From the NCBI GenBank assembly GCA_963778465.1, contig CAVZUK010000002.1:186001-250000 (forward strand): a stretch of DNA of 64,000 bases, written 5' to 3'. Both the position numbers and the translations under genes were made by a program. Positions 43,245 through 52,015 of the stretch are shown here, piece by piece (position 1 is the first letter of the stretch; every line of letters begins with the position of its first letter). A model generated the notes under the pieces. The model was not told the DNA's origin. It saw only the letters and a list, made by a program, of their open reading frames with translations, and made no database searches. Source of the stretch: CAVZBW01 sp963778465. GTDB lineage: Bacteria; Actinomycetota; Acidimicrobiia; Acidimicrobiales; RAAP-2.

Positions 43245-44477
43245 TCAGACGGTCCGGAGTGCCTCGGATGGGGAAAGGCGGGCGGCCCTCAGTGCCGGAT
43301 AGATACCAGCGACGGCTCCAACGACGATCGCGATTGCCACGGCACCAAGGAGCGCTGGTACGGACACGACGGCGCTCCAGTGGCGAGCAGAAGAACAGAC
43401 GGTGGTCGCGAATCCTCCGAGCACCGCCCCCGCGGTGCCACCGATCAAGGCGAGGAGAGCGGCTTCGGAGACGAACTGGACACCGATGTGGGCCCGTCGG
43501 GCGCCGAGGGCCCGCCGCAATCCGATCTCCCCCCGGCGTTCGAGCACGGCGATGACCATGACGTTCGCGATCCCGATGCCTCCCACGACGAGGGCGACTG
43601 CTCCGAGGGCAAGAAACAGACTTTGAAAAGAGGCCGAGGCGTCCGCCCGGGCGGTGAGCGCGTCGGTGGGGTTGGTGATCGAGACGTCTTGGGGGGCGGC
43701 CGGGTCGGCGGTGGCGCCGAGCACCGACTGGACCGCATCCACACTCGCCGGGTAGGTGCGGACGTAGACCTGGACCGGCGATCCGTCCGCGCCGAGGAGT
43801 GTCTCGGCTATCGGGAAGCCGATCAGAGCCGCCCGATCGAGTTCAGGAGCCAGCGGGAGGCGGTCCAGGATGCCGACGACGCTGAACCAGTGTTTGCCCA
43901 GCCACACCTGGGTCGTGCCATCGGTTCGGTCGACACCGAGAGCGCTGGCTGCGTCGGCGCCGAGGACCACGGCGGGGAAGTGATCGGTAGCAGCGTTGAG
44001 GAACCGGCCGCGAGCGAGATGCCCTTCGAGGGTGGGAAGCAGGTTTGTTCGGGCGGCATAGACCGTGATGGCTTCGGTGTTGGCGGGGGAGATGCGGTCG
44101 TTTCGGAACACGTTGGCGTTCACCTCGCCGATGGCGGATGCGGCGATGACCGGGGCAATTCGGGCCACCATTGCCGGTGCGGTTTTGGGCAAGGTCACGG
44201 TTTGGCCACTGAAGGAGGAGCTCGGGGTGACGGTCAACAGGTTGGTGCCAAGCGCGTCGATCTGAGCCACGAGCTGGGCCCGACTAGAGCTGGAGATCCC
44301 GAGAACGCCCACCATCGTTGCAATGCCCAGGGCGATGCCGGCGGCCGACAGGATCGCTCGTGCCGGCCGCCCGCGCATCCCGAGGACCGCAAGCGGCCAG
44401 ACATCAGCCGCCCGCAGCCGGCTGCGGGGAGTGGGTTCACGGACGGCTGGGGCGGGCCGCCCAAGGCTCCACCTCAC
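43245..44477 (-). CDS. ABC transporter permease, MacB/FtsX type
   Basis: A 410-aa permease with the MacB-type layout: one N-terminal membrane segment (ILSAAGIALGIATMVGVLGI), a periplasmic-type domain of about 200 aa (TNLLTVTPSSSF, PAVVLGADAASALGV), then three C-terminal segments including FLALGAVALVVGGIGIANVMVIAVLERRGEIGLRRALGARR with the FtsX coupling region. It is the last gene of a four-gene operon; GTG 44477 overlaps the ATPase stop by 4 nt. Probably exports a lipid, peptide or drug together with its adaptor. Confidence 0.9.
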   Translation of the reverse strand: MRWSLGRPAPAVREPTPRSRLRAADVWPLAVLGMRGRPARAILSAAGIALGIATMVGVLGISSSSRAQLVAQIDALGTNLLTVTPSSSFSGQTVTLPKTAPAMVARIAPVIAASAIGEVNANVFRNDRISPANTEAITVYAARTNLLPTLEGHLARGRFLNAATDHFPAVVLGADAASALGVDRTDGTTQVWLGKHWFSVVGILDRLPLAPELDRAALIGFPIAETLLGADGSPVQVYVRTYPASVDAVQSVLGATADPAAPQDVSITNPTDALTARADASASFQSLFLALGAVALVVGGIGIANVMVIAVLERRGEIGLRRALGARRAHIGVQFVSEAALLALIGGTAGAVLGGFATTVCSSARHWSAVVSVPALLGAVAIAIVVGAVAGIYPALRAARLSPSEALRTV

Positions 44478-45154
44478 CGGGCCTCGCTGTCGTCTTCAAC
44501 GACGCCATCGCGAAGCCTGATGGTCCGTGAGACCGTGTCGGCGATCTCGGGGTTGTGGGTCACCACGACGATGGTGGTGCCCCCGGCATTGAGCTCGGTG
44601 AGGAGGCGGAGGATGTCACGTCCGGTGCCGGTGTCAAGGCTTCCGGTCGGCTCGTCGGCCAGGATGATGTCGGGCCGGCCAACAAGGGCCCGGGCAATTG
44701 CGGCGCGCTGGCACTCGCCGCCCGAGAGCTCGCCGGGGCGGTGGGTGTTTCGGTGGCTGAGCCCGACGGTGTCGAGCGCCTCAGCCGCCGCTCGCCGCCG
44801 CTCGGCGGCAGGCAGGCCGCGATAGAGCAAGCCGTTGGCCACGTTGTCGAGGGTGGAGAGGCTTGGGACGAGAAAGAACTGTTGGAACACGAAGCCGAGG
44901 TGAGTGGCCCGTATCCCCGACAGCTCACCGTCGGAGAGGTGCTCGACGGCTTCTCCGCTCACCGTGACCGAGCCGGACGTCGATCGCTCAAGGGTTCCGG
45001 CGATGGACAACAGGGTCGATTTTCCCGACCCCGATGGACCGACGACCGCAACGAGCTCTCCGTTGCCGATGCTGAGTGTCACCGATCGAAGAGCGACGAC
45101 CGGGGGTGTCCCGGCGTGCTCTTTGGTCACCTCTCGCAGTTCCAGCGCGGTCAC
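44474..45154 (-). CDS. ABC transporter ATP-binding protein, MacB/LolD type
   Basis: A 226-aa ATPase: Walker A VAVVGPSGSGKSTLLSIAGT, Q-loop FVFQQFFLVPSLST, signature LSGGECQRAAIARALVG, Walker B IILADEPTGSLD and H-loop VVVTHNPEIAD. It has GTG start 45154 overlapping the adaptor stop and is coupled to the permease gene downstream. The usual MacB/LolD group signature places it with the permease and adaptor beside it. Confidence 0.95.
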   Translation of the reverse strand: MTALELREVTKEHAGTPPVVALRSVTLSIGNGELVAVVGPSGSGKSTLLSIAGTLERSTSGSVTVSGEAVEHLSDGELSGIRATHLGFVFQQFFLVPSLSTLDNVANGLLYRGLPAAERRRAAAEALDTVGLSHRNTHRPGELSGGECQRAAIARALVGRPDIILADEPTGSLDTGTGRDILRLLTELNAGGTTIVVVTHNPEIADTVSRTIRLRDGVVEDDSEAR

Positions 45155-46242
45155 TGGGCAACGATCACCTTGGCGCCTGGGGCGATCCCCGCCCCGCTCA
45201 CCTGGACCCTGCTGCCCGCGTAGATGCCAGTGGTCACGCCCACCAGGTGATGCGTCCCCGAGGCGCTGACCACTTCGACGCCGTAACCACCGCCCGATAG
45301 CGCCAGAAGAGCGGACACCGGCACCGCCAGCACCCTAGAGACCGATTGGGTCGTAAGCGATACCTGCACAGCAACACCGGACCCCGACCCCGTCGCAGCC
45401 GGATCGTCAGGCGTCACCGTCAGGACGGTCGACGCTTGGGACTCGGAGGAGCCCGTTCCCGAGGACGTCCCCGAGGCGGACGACGAGCTCGGCGGAGCCG
45501 GGCCGACGGCCGTCACCTTGCCGGGCGTGGCGGCATTGGTGGGAAGCACGATGGACACCGCTTCGCCGACGCTGACGGGTGGGAGATTGGGGTTGAGGGG
45601 GACGGTCACCGTCCGGGCTGTGGTGGTCACCTGATAGGGGAGGTCGCCGGGCGATGCGGCCTGGCCGGTGGCTACGCTCTCGGCGCCGACGAGGACGGCC
45701 GAGGGGAGGAAGATCACCTGCCCGAGTGCGATCTGGCCGTTAGCGAGCTGGCCCTGGGACAGCTGCCAGCGCTCGATGGCATCGACGGTGAGCGTGTCGA
45801 GGTGCCCGCTGGCGGTCGAGAAGAGCCCGGCGGCGTCCCCCAGCGCAATTAGGTTGGACTGCAGTTCGGCCACGTCGGGGCCGTCGGTCATCCCGGCGGC
45901 GAACGATCGCCAGGCGGGCGTCGTCCCCGTCATGAGTACCACCGGCTGGTTGTCGACCCGGTAAAGGACCTGACCGGCGGCTATGACCGCACCCACCGCG
46001 GGAAGCTCGGTGTAGATCCCGGCGAGGCGGTTGACCACCGGCGCCGTCGGGGCATAACCGAGAGTGGCGCCGGTGAGCACGGTCGTGGCGAGATCAGTTC
46101 GGACCACAATGGCCGTCGTCACCGGTTGCGGAGCTGGCGCGGCGGGGGCGGGCGCGCCACCGCGGATAGCAATGGTGCCGACGGACCCGACGATCACCGC
46201 ACCCACGAATGCCACCGAGAGAGCGAGGCGCCGACGAGTCAC
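45151..46242 (-). CDS. periplasmic-adaptor-like (HlyD/MacA) protein with peptidoglycan-binding insert
   Basis: A 363-aa exported protein: a signal anchor (LALSVAFVGAVIVGSVGTIA), adaptor-like strands (LGYAPTAPVVNRLAGIYTELPAVGAVIAAGQVLYRVDNQPV), an insert resembling a peptidoglycan-binding domain (GPDVAELQSNLIALGDAAG ... VDAIERWQLSQG), then barrel-like strands, a Ser-rich linker and a C-terminal membrane-proximal domain. The arrangement is common in Gram-positive MacA-type adaptors. It overlaps the genes on both sides by 4 nt. Confidence 0.85.
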   Translation of the reverse strand: MTRRRLALSVAFVGAVIVGSVGTIAIRGGAPAPAAPAPQPVTTAIVVRTDLATTVLTGATLGYAPTAPVVNRLAGIYTELPAVGAVIAAGQVLYRVDNQPVVLMTGTTPAWRSFAAGMTDGPDVAELQSNLIALGDAAGLFSTASGHLDTLTVDAIERWQLSQGQLANGQIALGQVIFLPSAVLVGAESVATGQAASPGDLPYQVTTTARTVTVPLNPNLPPVSVGEAVSIVLPTNAATPGKVTAVGPAPPSSSSASGTSSGTGSSESQASTVLTVTPDDPAATGSGSGVAVQVSLTTQSVSRVLAVPVSALLALSGGGYGVEVVSASGTHHLVGVTTGIYAGSRVQVSGAGIAPGAKVIVAQ

Positions 46243-46847
46243 GGTCCGCTCCCGTCGTCATGTACGGCGGCGGGGAGCAGGTGCCGGCAGGCGGAATCGG
46301 CCGTCCGGAACTGCGGGGAGTAGCGACCAAAGTTGGATGTGATCCCGGGCACATTGCCCAGGTCGAGGGAGCCTTGTGAAGTCGGGTCCAACATGTTGAT
46401 GTCGTGGGAGCGCATGCACCGGGCGTAACGAGTCAGTGCAGGGAGCCAGGCGGTGACCTCTTGGCGAGCGCCTGCCTGTTTGGTTGCTTCGAGCTTCTGG
46501 AGGACATGGCCACACGCGGCGTCGGCCCGGCTGGTCGCCGGCCCTGGCGGTGGGAGTTGGATGCTCAGACCAGTGAAACCCTGTCGGTGGTATGGATCTG
46601 GCTCGGCGACGCCATGGCTGCGCATGCACCGCGCCCAGCTGATGAGCTGCCGGTCGCGCTGGGTCGACGTCAGCGGCTGTGCCGGCTGCTGGGTGGTTCC
46701 GTGTCCCGACAACCCCGCTACCGATGGCGGTCCTGATCCCGCCGAACAGGCCGACGCCAGCACTCCAGCGATCGCCGCTGCCACAAGCACGCAAGGAAGG
46801 CGGTTCTTTCGTCTCCACCTCGCTCGGGCCTGCCAGTCACGTTTCAT
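46239..46847 (-). CDS. lipoprotein with twin CMRSH motifs
   Basis: A 202-aa putative lipoprotein: basic start (MKRDWQARARWRRKNRL), hydrophobic core, lipobox LASAC. The mature part has two related motifs, LISWARCMRSHGVAEPDP and TRYARCMRSHDINMLDP, plus further Cys in ADAACGHVLQKL and DSACRHLLPA, so it may bind metal or form disulfides. Similar CMR-x-HG proteins are seen beside ABC efflux operons in actinobacteria, but the function is unknown to me. ATG 46847, after a GAGGTGG site, gives a proper signal peptide. First gene of the operon. Confidence 0.75.
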   Translation of the reverse strand: MKRDWQARARWRRKNRLPCVLVAAAIAGVLASACSAGSGPPSVAGLSGHGTTQQPAQPLTSTQRDRQLISWARCMRSHGVAEPDPYHRQGFTGLSIQLPPPGPATSRADAACGHVLQKLEATKQAGARQEVTAWLPALTRYARCMRSHDINMLDPTSQGSLDLGNVPGITSNFGRYSPQFRTADSACRHLLPAAVHDDGSGP

Positions 46848-47051
46848 ATCGTCACCACCTCGCTCGTGCAGCCGTTGGCTCACGAGAAGTCCTACACATT
46901 GAGAGGTCACATCGCTGCAACACGACAAGGACTCGAGCGGTTCGATTACGGAGTGAAAGCCCAGGTCGCTGGCCCACGCTGACTACCCACGCGGCCTTGT
47001 TCGGGATGGTCTGTGATGTGGATGTGACCTGCCCTGGTGCAGGATGGTTTC
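46848..47051. promoter_or_regulatory. divergent intergenic region, efflux operon / two-component system
   Basis: About 200 bp between the lipoprotein and response-regulator starts. It must drive both sides; regulation of the efflux operon by the adjacent two-component system is likely. I did not find a clear direct repeat of the PhoB type. Confidence 0.45.
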
Positions 47052-47705
47052 GTGCGAGTTCTTGTCGTCGAAGACCAGGCGGAGCTAGCCGACGACATCG
47101 TCGATGGACTGCGTGACCGGGGCATCGGCGCCGATGTCGCCTACGACGGGGCCGAGGGGATCGAGAAGGCGCTCATGAACCACTACGACGTGGTCGTATT
47201 GGACCGCGACCTTCCCAAGGTCCACGGCGATGCCGTGTGTGCGGCATTGGTGGGCGCCCCCTCGGAGGCCCGGATCCTCATGCTGACCGCGGCGGGCAGC
47301 GTTGGCGACCGGGTCCAGGGGCTCAACCTTGGTGCGGACGACTATCTGTCAAAACCGTTCGCCTTCGAAGAACTTGTGGCCCGGATCCACGCCCTCTCGC
47401 GGCGGGCACCGGCATCGGCCCCGGTCATAGTCAAGGGCGACATCGTCTTCGACCGGGCTCGGCGACGGGTGAGCCGGTCCGGGCGTCCGGTTTCGCTGAC
47501 CCGCAAGGAGATCGGAATGCTCGAGGTGCTCGTGATCGCCGACGGTGCCGTGGTCAGCGCCGAGGACCTCTTCGAACGGGTCTGGGACGAACAAGCCGAT
47601 CCGTTCAGCCGCACCGTGATGGTGACCATGGCGCGACTACGGCGCAAGCTTGGCGAGCCTGACCCAATCGAGACCGTGGTTGGCAGCGGATACCGATTGC
47701 GATGA
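47052..47705 (+). CDS. OmpR-family response regulator
   Basis: A 217-aa regulator: acidic pocket VLVVEDQAELADDIV, phosphoacceptor Asp in VVVLDRDLPKVHGD, Thr switch LMLTAAG, Lys in DDYLSKPFAFEELVARI, and a C-terminal winged helix (VSLTRKEIGMLEVL, VMVTMARLRRKLGE, VVGSGYRLR). GTG 47052 fits the fold; GTG 47037 is an alternative. It overlaps the kinase start by 4 nt (ATGA). Confidence 0.93.
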   Translation: MRVLVVEDQAELADDIVDGLRDRGIGADVAYDGAEGIEKALMNHYDVVVLDRDLPKVHGDAVCAALVGAPSEARILMLTAAGSVGDRVQGLNLGADDYLSKPFAFEELVARIHALSRRAPASAPVIVKGDIVFDRARRRVSRSGRPVSLTRKEIGMLEVLVIADGAVVSAEDLFERVWDEQADPFSRTVMVTMARLRRKLGEPDPIETVVGSGYRLR

Positions 47706-48985
47706 GGGCCAGTGCCTTGATCCGATGGCCAAGTCGGTGGTGGCCGCAGAGGATTCGGGCTCGCCTCACGCTTCTCTACGCGATCCTGTTTCTAGCCGCG
47801 GGGTCCGTGCTCCTGGGCCTCACCTACGGTCTTGTGGCGAGCCGGTTGCCTGCGACCACGCCGATCTCGAAGCTCAATAGCAACCAACAAGAGAAACTCC
47901 TGAACGCGTGCAAGCAGGGACAGCACCTTCCGAAGTCAGACGTTGGCGTCAAGGCACGGAAGGCCCACATCAACGGGGCGTGTGTCAAGTTGACAACTGA
48001 GGCGGCGAACGTTGCCACAGTCAATCAACGCGACCAGACTCTGAACACCCTCTTGCTCTTTTCTCTCGTCGGACTCGGACTCATGGCCGTCGCTTCTGGT
48101 GGTCTCGGCTGGATCGTCTCAGGCCGGGTCCTCCGACCGGTCCGGATCATCACCGAGACCGCGAGGAGAGCTTCCGAACAGCACCTCGGAGAACGCCTCG
48201 CCCTCACCGGTCCACGGGACGAGCTGAAGGAACTGGCCGACACGTTCGATGACATGCTCGAACGCCTGGACGCGGCGTTCGCCAGCCAGAAGCGCTTCGT
48301 CGCCAACGCGTCACATGAGCTGCGTACTCCGCTCACGGTCATGCGAACCGCGATCGACGTCACGTTGGCCAAACCGTCAAGGACTGCCGATCAGCTCGAG
48401 GCGATGGCCGAGAAGGTCCGCCGTTCCGTCGAGCGTGCCGAGCAAATGATCGACGGACTTCTGACGTTGGCTGTCAGCGACCGGGGCCATTCCGGTCACG
48501 AGCCGTTCGACCTCGCCACGTCGGCCGAGGATGCTCTCGACGCCGCTTCCACGGCAATGGCGGAGCTCGAACTTCGGGTAGAAATGGCCCTGGAGCCGGC
48601 AGGGACCGCCGGCGATCACTTCCTCCTCGATCGGATGATTGCCAACCTGGTCGACAACGCGGTACGTCACAACATTCGCTACGGGTGGATCCGCGTCCGG
48701 ACCGGCGCCAAGAACGGCAGCGCATTCTTCGAGATCGCCAACAGCGGACCGTTCGTCTCCGAAGATGCGATCCGGTCGCTCTTTGAGCCCTTCGGGCGGT
48801 CCGAGGCCAGAGTCAACCCCCAGAAGGGAGTCGGACTCGGGCTATCCATTGTCGACTCCATCGCCATTGCCCACAACGCATCGGTGGATGTCCGAAGCCA
48901 GAGCGTAGGCGGGCTGGACATAACCGTCGTGCTCCCAGCGGATGGAACGAAGAGCTCGGCTGCGGATGTTCCTCTCGACGGGTGA
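47702..48985 (+). CDS. sensor histidine kinase
   Basis: A 427-aa kinase: membrane segments LLYAILFLAAGSVLLGLTYG and LLLFSLVGLGLMAVASGGLG around a short sensor region with two Cys (LLNACKQGQ, INGACVKL), then HAMP, H-box KRFVANASHELRTPLTVMRT with the phosphoacceptor His, N-box MIANLVDNAVRHN and G-box VGLGLSIVDSIA. Complete. With its regulator it faces the lipoprotein/ABC operon, which is the obvious target. Confidence 0.94.
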   Translation: MRASALIRWPSRWWPQRIRARLTLLYAILFLAAGSVLLGLTYGLVASRLPATTPISKLNSNQQEKLLNACKQGQHLPKSDVGVKARKAHINGACVKLTTEAANVATVNQRDQTLNTLLLFSLVGLGLMAVASGGLGWIVSGRVLRPVRIITETARRASEQHLGERLALTGPRDELKELADTFDDMLERLDAAFASQKRFVANASHELRTPLTVMRTAIDVTLAKPSRTADQLEAMAEKVRRSVERAEQMIDGLLTLAVSDRGHSGHEPFDLATSAEDALDAASTAMAELELRVEMALEPAGTAGDHFLLDRMIANLVDNAVRHNIRYGWIRVRTGAKNGSAFFEIANSGPFVSEDAIRSLFEPFGRSEARVNPQKGVGLGLSIVDSIAIAHNASVDVRSQSVGGLDITVVLPADGTKSSAADVPLDG

Positions 48986-49243
48986 GGGGCTGGTCCGTCC
49001 CTCATCTTGCGCGCATGCCCTTGGCGCGGGTTCGCGGATCGGAAATGGTCCCCGACGGTTGTCGAGTGCCCGACGTGAGGTCGATCAAAAGTCGGCCGGC
49101 CAGGTTGTGGAGGTATTCTGCAGCGGACGTGCGAGGCTGGTGACCTTTCGGGGCTTCGGACCCGAAGGTCTCACCGGGTCCGAAAGCGACGACGGATTTC
49201 TCGGGACTTCCCGGTGAAGCGACGAACTACGTAAGCCACACGA

Positions 49244-49609
49244 TCAGCGAGCAACGCGATGGTCGTAGCGCTCGTAGCGGCGAAAGAGGTGGGGACGATC
49301 GATGATTCGACCGATCTTCACTGGTGCCAAACGGTCAACGTGGCGGCGGGACGGCTGAACACCTCTGGGACCCGGAACCGGCTGCGGGTGGCGATGCAAG
49401 TGGCCGGACGAATCCATGAACAGAGAAACCGTGGAAGTCGCTATGGCTAGAAGGAAAACGAGGAGACATGCGGCCAGCGAGATCGAGACGAGAAGTGTCG
49501 CGCAGGGAGCCAAGGTGAGTGCGGCGCAGTAGGTGGCCCGGTCAACCCTGAGTCGAGCCCCGTGGCGGAGCTTGCTGTCGCCGATGACCTGCCTCACGAA
49601 ACGGAGCAT
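49244..49609 (-). CDS. doubtful small membrane protein
   Basis: A 121-codon frame starting MLRFVRQVIGDSKLRHGARL with one long hydrophobic stretch (LAACLLVFLLAIATSTVSLF) followed by a His/Arg/Pro-rich tail without structure. I do not recognise it. The hydrophobic part looks real; the tail may be out of frame. Confidence 0.3.
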   Translation of the reverse strand: MLRFVRQVIGDSKLRHGARLRVDRATYCAALTLAPCATLLVSISLAACLLVFLLAIATSTVSLFMDSSGHLHRHPQPVPGPRGVQPSRRHVDRLAPVKIGRIIDRPHLFRRYERYDHRVAR

Positions 49610-49808
49610 AGGGGGCTCTGGCGCCGACACGTCAGGCCGGTCCAGCGACCAAGGGTTCAACGATACCTTGCGGCGTTGTCTGGAGGCCGTGCCGTTCCAA
49701 GCCGTATGTGAGAGTGGGGGTGACGACTTTCCTCTCACAGACACGACGACCTTCGATCAAGAGGAGTTGGTCCCAAATCCCCTGCTCAAGGAAGTGTCAA
49801 GCCAACAG

Positions 49809-49833
49809 TCTGAACCTCGACTCGAGGCTCAGA
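49809..49833. promoter_or_regulatory. 25-bp palindrome
   Basis: TCTGA-a-CCTCGA-c-TCGAGG-c-TCAGA, near perfect around 49821, about 250 bp upstream of the YCII gene. It looks like an operator or a scar. Confidence 0.45.
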
Positions 49834-50085
49834 CCCTTCTAAGATATCCGAGCGAGAGATATACCTCGAGCCTCCGTCGCCAACAAGAACCTGTTCGAGG
49901 CGTTCGTCTGGGTCCTCGGAGTGCTGCTTCCCGATCGAGGTGATCTTGGAACCGGTCGTCGTATCCTCGACCACAATCGGGTCGTCGGCGCGTCGGCTCG
50001 ATCAAGGACGTCGGTGTCGATTTCACCTCGGCTCGTTCGTCACCTCAGTGACAGAATCGATACCCGATCCGAAAGGACGACCGTT

Positions 50086-50472
50086 ATGCGATACACCCTT
50101 CTGCTCCACTATCAGGAGCGAACCGCCGACGAACTTGGCCCGGAAGCCCTCGCTGAAGGGATGCGGGCGTTTCAGGCGTACGCCGAGGCGCTCGATGACG
50201 CGGGGGTGCTCGCCAGCGCCGAGGTGCTCCAGCAATCGAGCGCCACGACCACGGTGACGTCGGCCGGGGGTGAGTTCGTCGTGCAAGACGGCCCATTCGC
50301 GGATACGAAGGAGCAGCTTGGTGGCACCTTCGTCGTCGATGTCGCGGATCTCGACGCCGCGATCGAGTGGGCCAGGCAGGCGCCGTCCGTGTCATGGGGT
50401 CACGTCGAGATCCGACCGACCGCGACCCGCTACGTGGATGGCTCATGGCGGGGCTCACAGCCGGTCGAGTGA
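50086..50472 (+). CDS. YCII/DGPF-domain protein, module 1
   Basis: A 128-aa dimeric ferredoxin-like-fold protein. The family mark is FVVQDGPFADTKEQLGG (DGPF) near residue 66, with MRYTLLLHYQ at the start and FVVDVADLDAAIEWARQAP as the second helix. The molecular role of DGPF proteins is not settled, but they are the typical genomic partner of ECF42 sigma factors. The stop overlaps the sigma-factor ATG (GTGATG). Confidence 0.88.
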   Translation: MRYTLLLHYQERTADELGPEALAEGMRAFQAYAEALDDAGVLASAEVLQQSSATTTVTSAGGEFVVQDGPFADTKEQLGGTFVVDVADLDAAIEWARQAPSVSWGHVEIRPTATRYVDGSWRGSQPVE

Positions 50473-51521
50473 TGGACGTCGGCGGCCTAGCCGACCTCGA
50501 TGCCCGAGCGGCCGCCGAGCGTGCCGCGAGGGAATCCTATGGACGGCTGGTAGCGCTGCTGGCAGCCTCTACGCGCGACATCGCCCTGGCGGAGGATGCC
50601 CTTGCCGACGCCTTCGAGCGGGCGTTGCGCACCTGGGCGAAGCGTGGCGTTCCCGACAATCCACAGGGCTGGCTCATGACTGTCGCCCGCAACCGCATCC
50701 GCGATCTTCTCGCCTCGGGGGCGGCCCGAACCTCTACTCCGCTCGATGACCACTTCCCGCCGACGGGCACCGATGCCGCCGCTCTTGCTGAATTCGACCC
50801 CGACTCGATCCCCGACAAGCGGCTGGAGCTGCTGTTCGCCTGTGCACACCCCGCGATCGAGCCTGCGGTGCGCACGCCTCTCATGCTCCAGGTTGTGCTC
50901 GGCTTCGACGCGGCCAGGATCGCGCGTGTGTTCATGGTGCGATCGTCCGCGATGGCCCAGCGCCTGGTCCGCGCAAAGCGCCGAATTCGCGACATTGGTA
51001 TCCCGTTCCGAGTCCCGACGCGCGCCGATATGCCCGAACGACTGCCCGCCGTGCTTGAGGCCATCTATGGCGCCTACGCGATTGACTGGCTCGACCAATA
51101 CGAACGGATACGAGAATCGATCGCCGACGAGGCCCGCTGGCTCGCGGTGCTTACGGCAACACTGCTCGACACCGAACCCGAGGCGTGGGGCCTCGCAGCG
51201 CTGCTCACGCTTGCGCAGTCACGGGCGCCCGCACGCACGGGTAGGCCGTGGCCGCCGCTCGATGAGCAGGACACCGCCCTCTGGGATCGCACCTTGATCG
51301 CTGAAGGCGAGAGGCTGCTCCGGCGGGGACATGTCCTTGGCAGGCCGCTCGGACGGTTCCAGCTCGAGGCCGCGATCCAGTCCGCGCACTGTGATCGGGC
51401 TCGCACCGGCGAACTCGATCGCTCCAACGTTGTCAAGCTCTACCGGGGGCTTGTGGCGATCGCGCCCACCACCGGAGCCGCAGACGCCTTAGCGGCACTC
51501 ATGGAACGTGACGATGATTGA
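50472..51521 (+). CDS. ECF42-type RNA polymerase sigma factor, short form
   Basis: A 349-aa ECF sigma factor. Region 2 is IALAEDALADAFERALRTWAKRGVP with NPQGWLMTVARNRIRDLL. Region 4 is VRTPLMLQVVLGFDAARIAR with AMAQRLVRAKRRI. A long helical C-terminal extension of the ECF42 kind follows. Compared with the module-2 copy (432 aa) it lacks about 85 residues: it ends soon after VVKLYRGLVAIAPTTGAAD, where the other continues DPSPIVALNRAIAVAEL. The C-terminal extension is reported to matter for activity, so this copy may behave differently. No anti-sigma gene is seen. Confidence 0.87.
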   Translation: MDVGGLADLDARAAAERAARESYGRLVALLAASTRDIALAEDALADAFERALRTWAKRGVPDNPQGWLMTVARNRIRDLLASGAARTSTPLDDHFPPTGTDAAALAEFDPDSIPDKRLELLFACAHPAIEPAVRTPLMLQVVLGFDAARIARVFMVRSSAMAQRLVRAKRRIRDIGIPFRVPTRADMPERLPAVLEAIYGAYAIDWLDQYERIRESIADEARWLAVLTATLLDTEPEAWGLAALLTLAQSRAPARTGRPWPPLDEQDTALWDRTLIAEGERLLRRGHVLGRPLGRFQLEAAIQSAHCDRARTGELDRSNVVKLYRGLVAIAPTTGAADALAALMERDDD

Positions 51522-51888
51522 CTGGGTTGTAGTACCGGGAGCAGTCAAGGAGCTCTCCGGCCCGTTCAGGGCGGACTGACGCCATGACGGACGTCATCAT
51601 CTCGAACGTCGAAAGGGTCGCCGAAACGTTGTCGAGAGCCTCGGGTCCAAGCCGGATTCGAGACCCTTCGCTCTTCTGGGCGTTGGGCGGCCGTCCGCGC
51701 CCGAAAGAGCGACGATCGAGGGGTTGCCGGGGTGTGCCGGGCTCTCAGGGAGCGATCGAAGGGGTGACAGGGTCCGGCTCATCGAGCCGGTCAAAAGGGA
51801 TTGGGTAACGCCGGCGCGTCGGGAAACCACACCTACGCGGGACCTCTGGATGGATGCGCGGTCAGCCAACGGGTAACGAACAATTCAG
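51522..51888. other. gene-free stretch with repeat copy B and a second hairpin
   Basis: Holds copy B of the 62-bp repeat (51609-51670) followed by an adjoining stem CGCTCTTCTGGGCG / CGCCCGAAAGAGCG (51669-51682 / 51698-51711, 12 of 14 pairs). No gene is supported. Confidence 0.5.
51609..51670 (+). repeat. 62-bp dispersed hairpin repeat, copy B
   Basis: Begins TCGAAAGGGTCGCCGAAACG and ends GACCCTTCG. The ends pair with each other (CGAAAGGGTC with GACCCTTCG), and changes relative to copy A at 42866 largely keep the ends complementary. Confidence 0.7.
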
Positions 51889-51912
51889 ATGAGTGAGGAG
51901 GTCAACCACGCC

Positions 51913-52015
51913 ATGTCCAAACTGCCCCTGGCCAACATGATCACCTTCGGAGTGCAGGACGTCCCGGCCGGGCGGGACTTCTATCGTGGCCTCGGCTGGC
52001 CCCAGGTGTTCGCCC
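51913..52015 (+). pseudogene. VOC-family gene, N-terminal fragment only
   Basis: From ATG 51913 the frame reads MSKLPLANMITFGVQDVPAG and then RDFYRGLGWPQVFA, the first beta-alpha unit of a glyoxalase/VOC protein. A GAGGAGG-type site lies upstream. After about 34 codons the sequence changes into the antisense of a PPOX-family gene, so the rest is lost. Confidence 0.65.

Larger units (their letters stand above)
48986..50085. other. 1.1-kb stretch without a convincing gene
   Basis: Only a doubtful membrane-protein frame (49244-49609, minus) is seen. There is a 9-bp inverted repeat TTCGGACCC/GGGTCCGAA (49155 / 49176) and a 25-bp palindrome at 49809-49833. The rest shows no clear coding pattern. 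Confidence 0.5.

Noticed and set aside
49155..49184. 9-bp inverted repeat as a terminator for the histidine kinase operon
   Set aside because: It lies about 170 bp past the stop, has a 12-nt loop and no T-run.
50472..51521. Start of the first ECF42 gene at 50367
   Set aside because: That would run deep inside the YCII gene; ATG 50472 overlaps the YCII stop, as in the second module, and sigma region 2 follows it.
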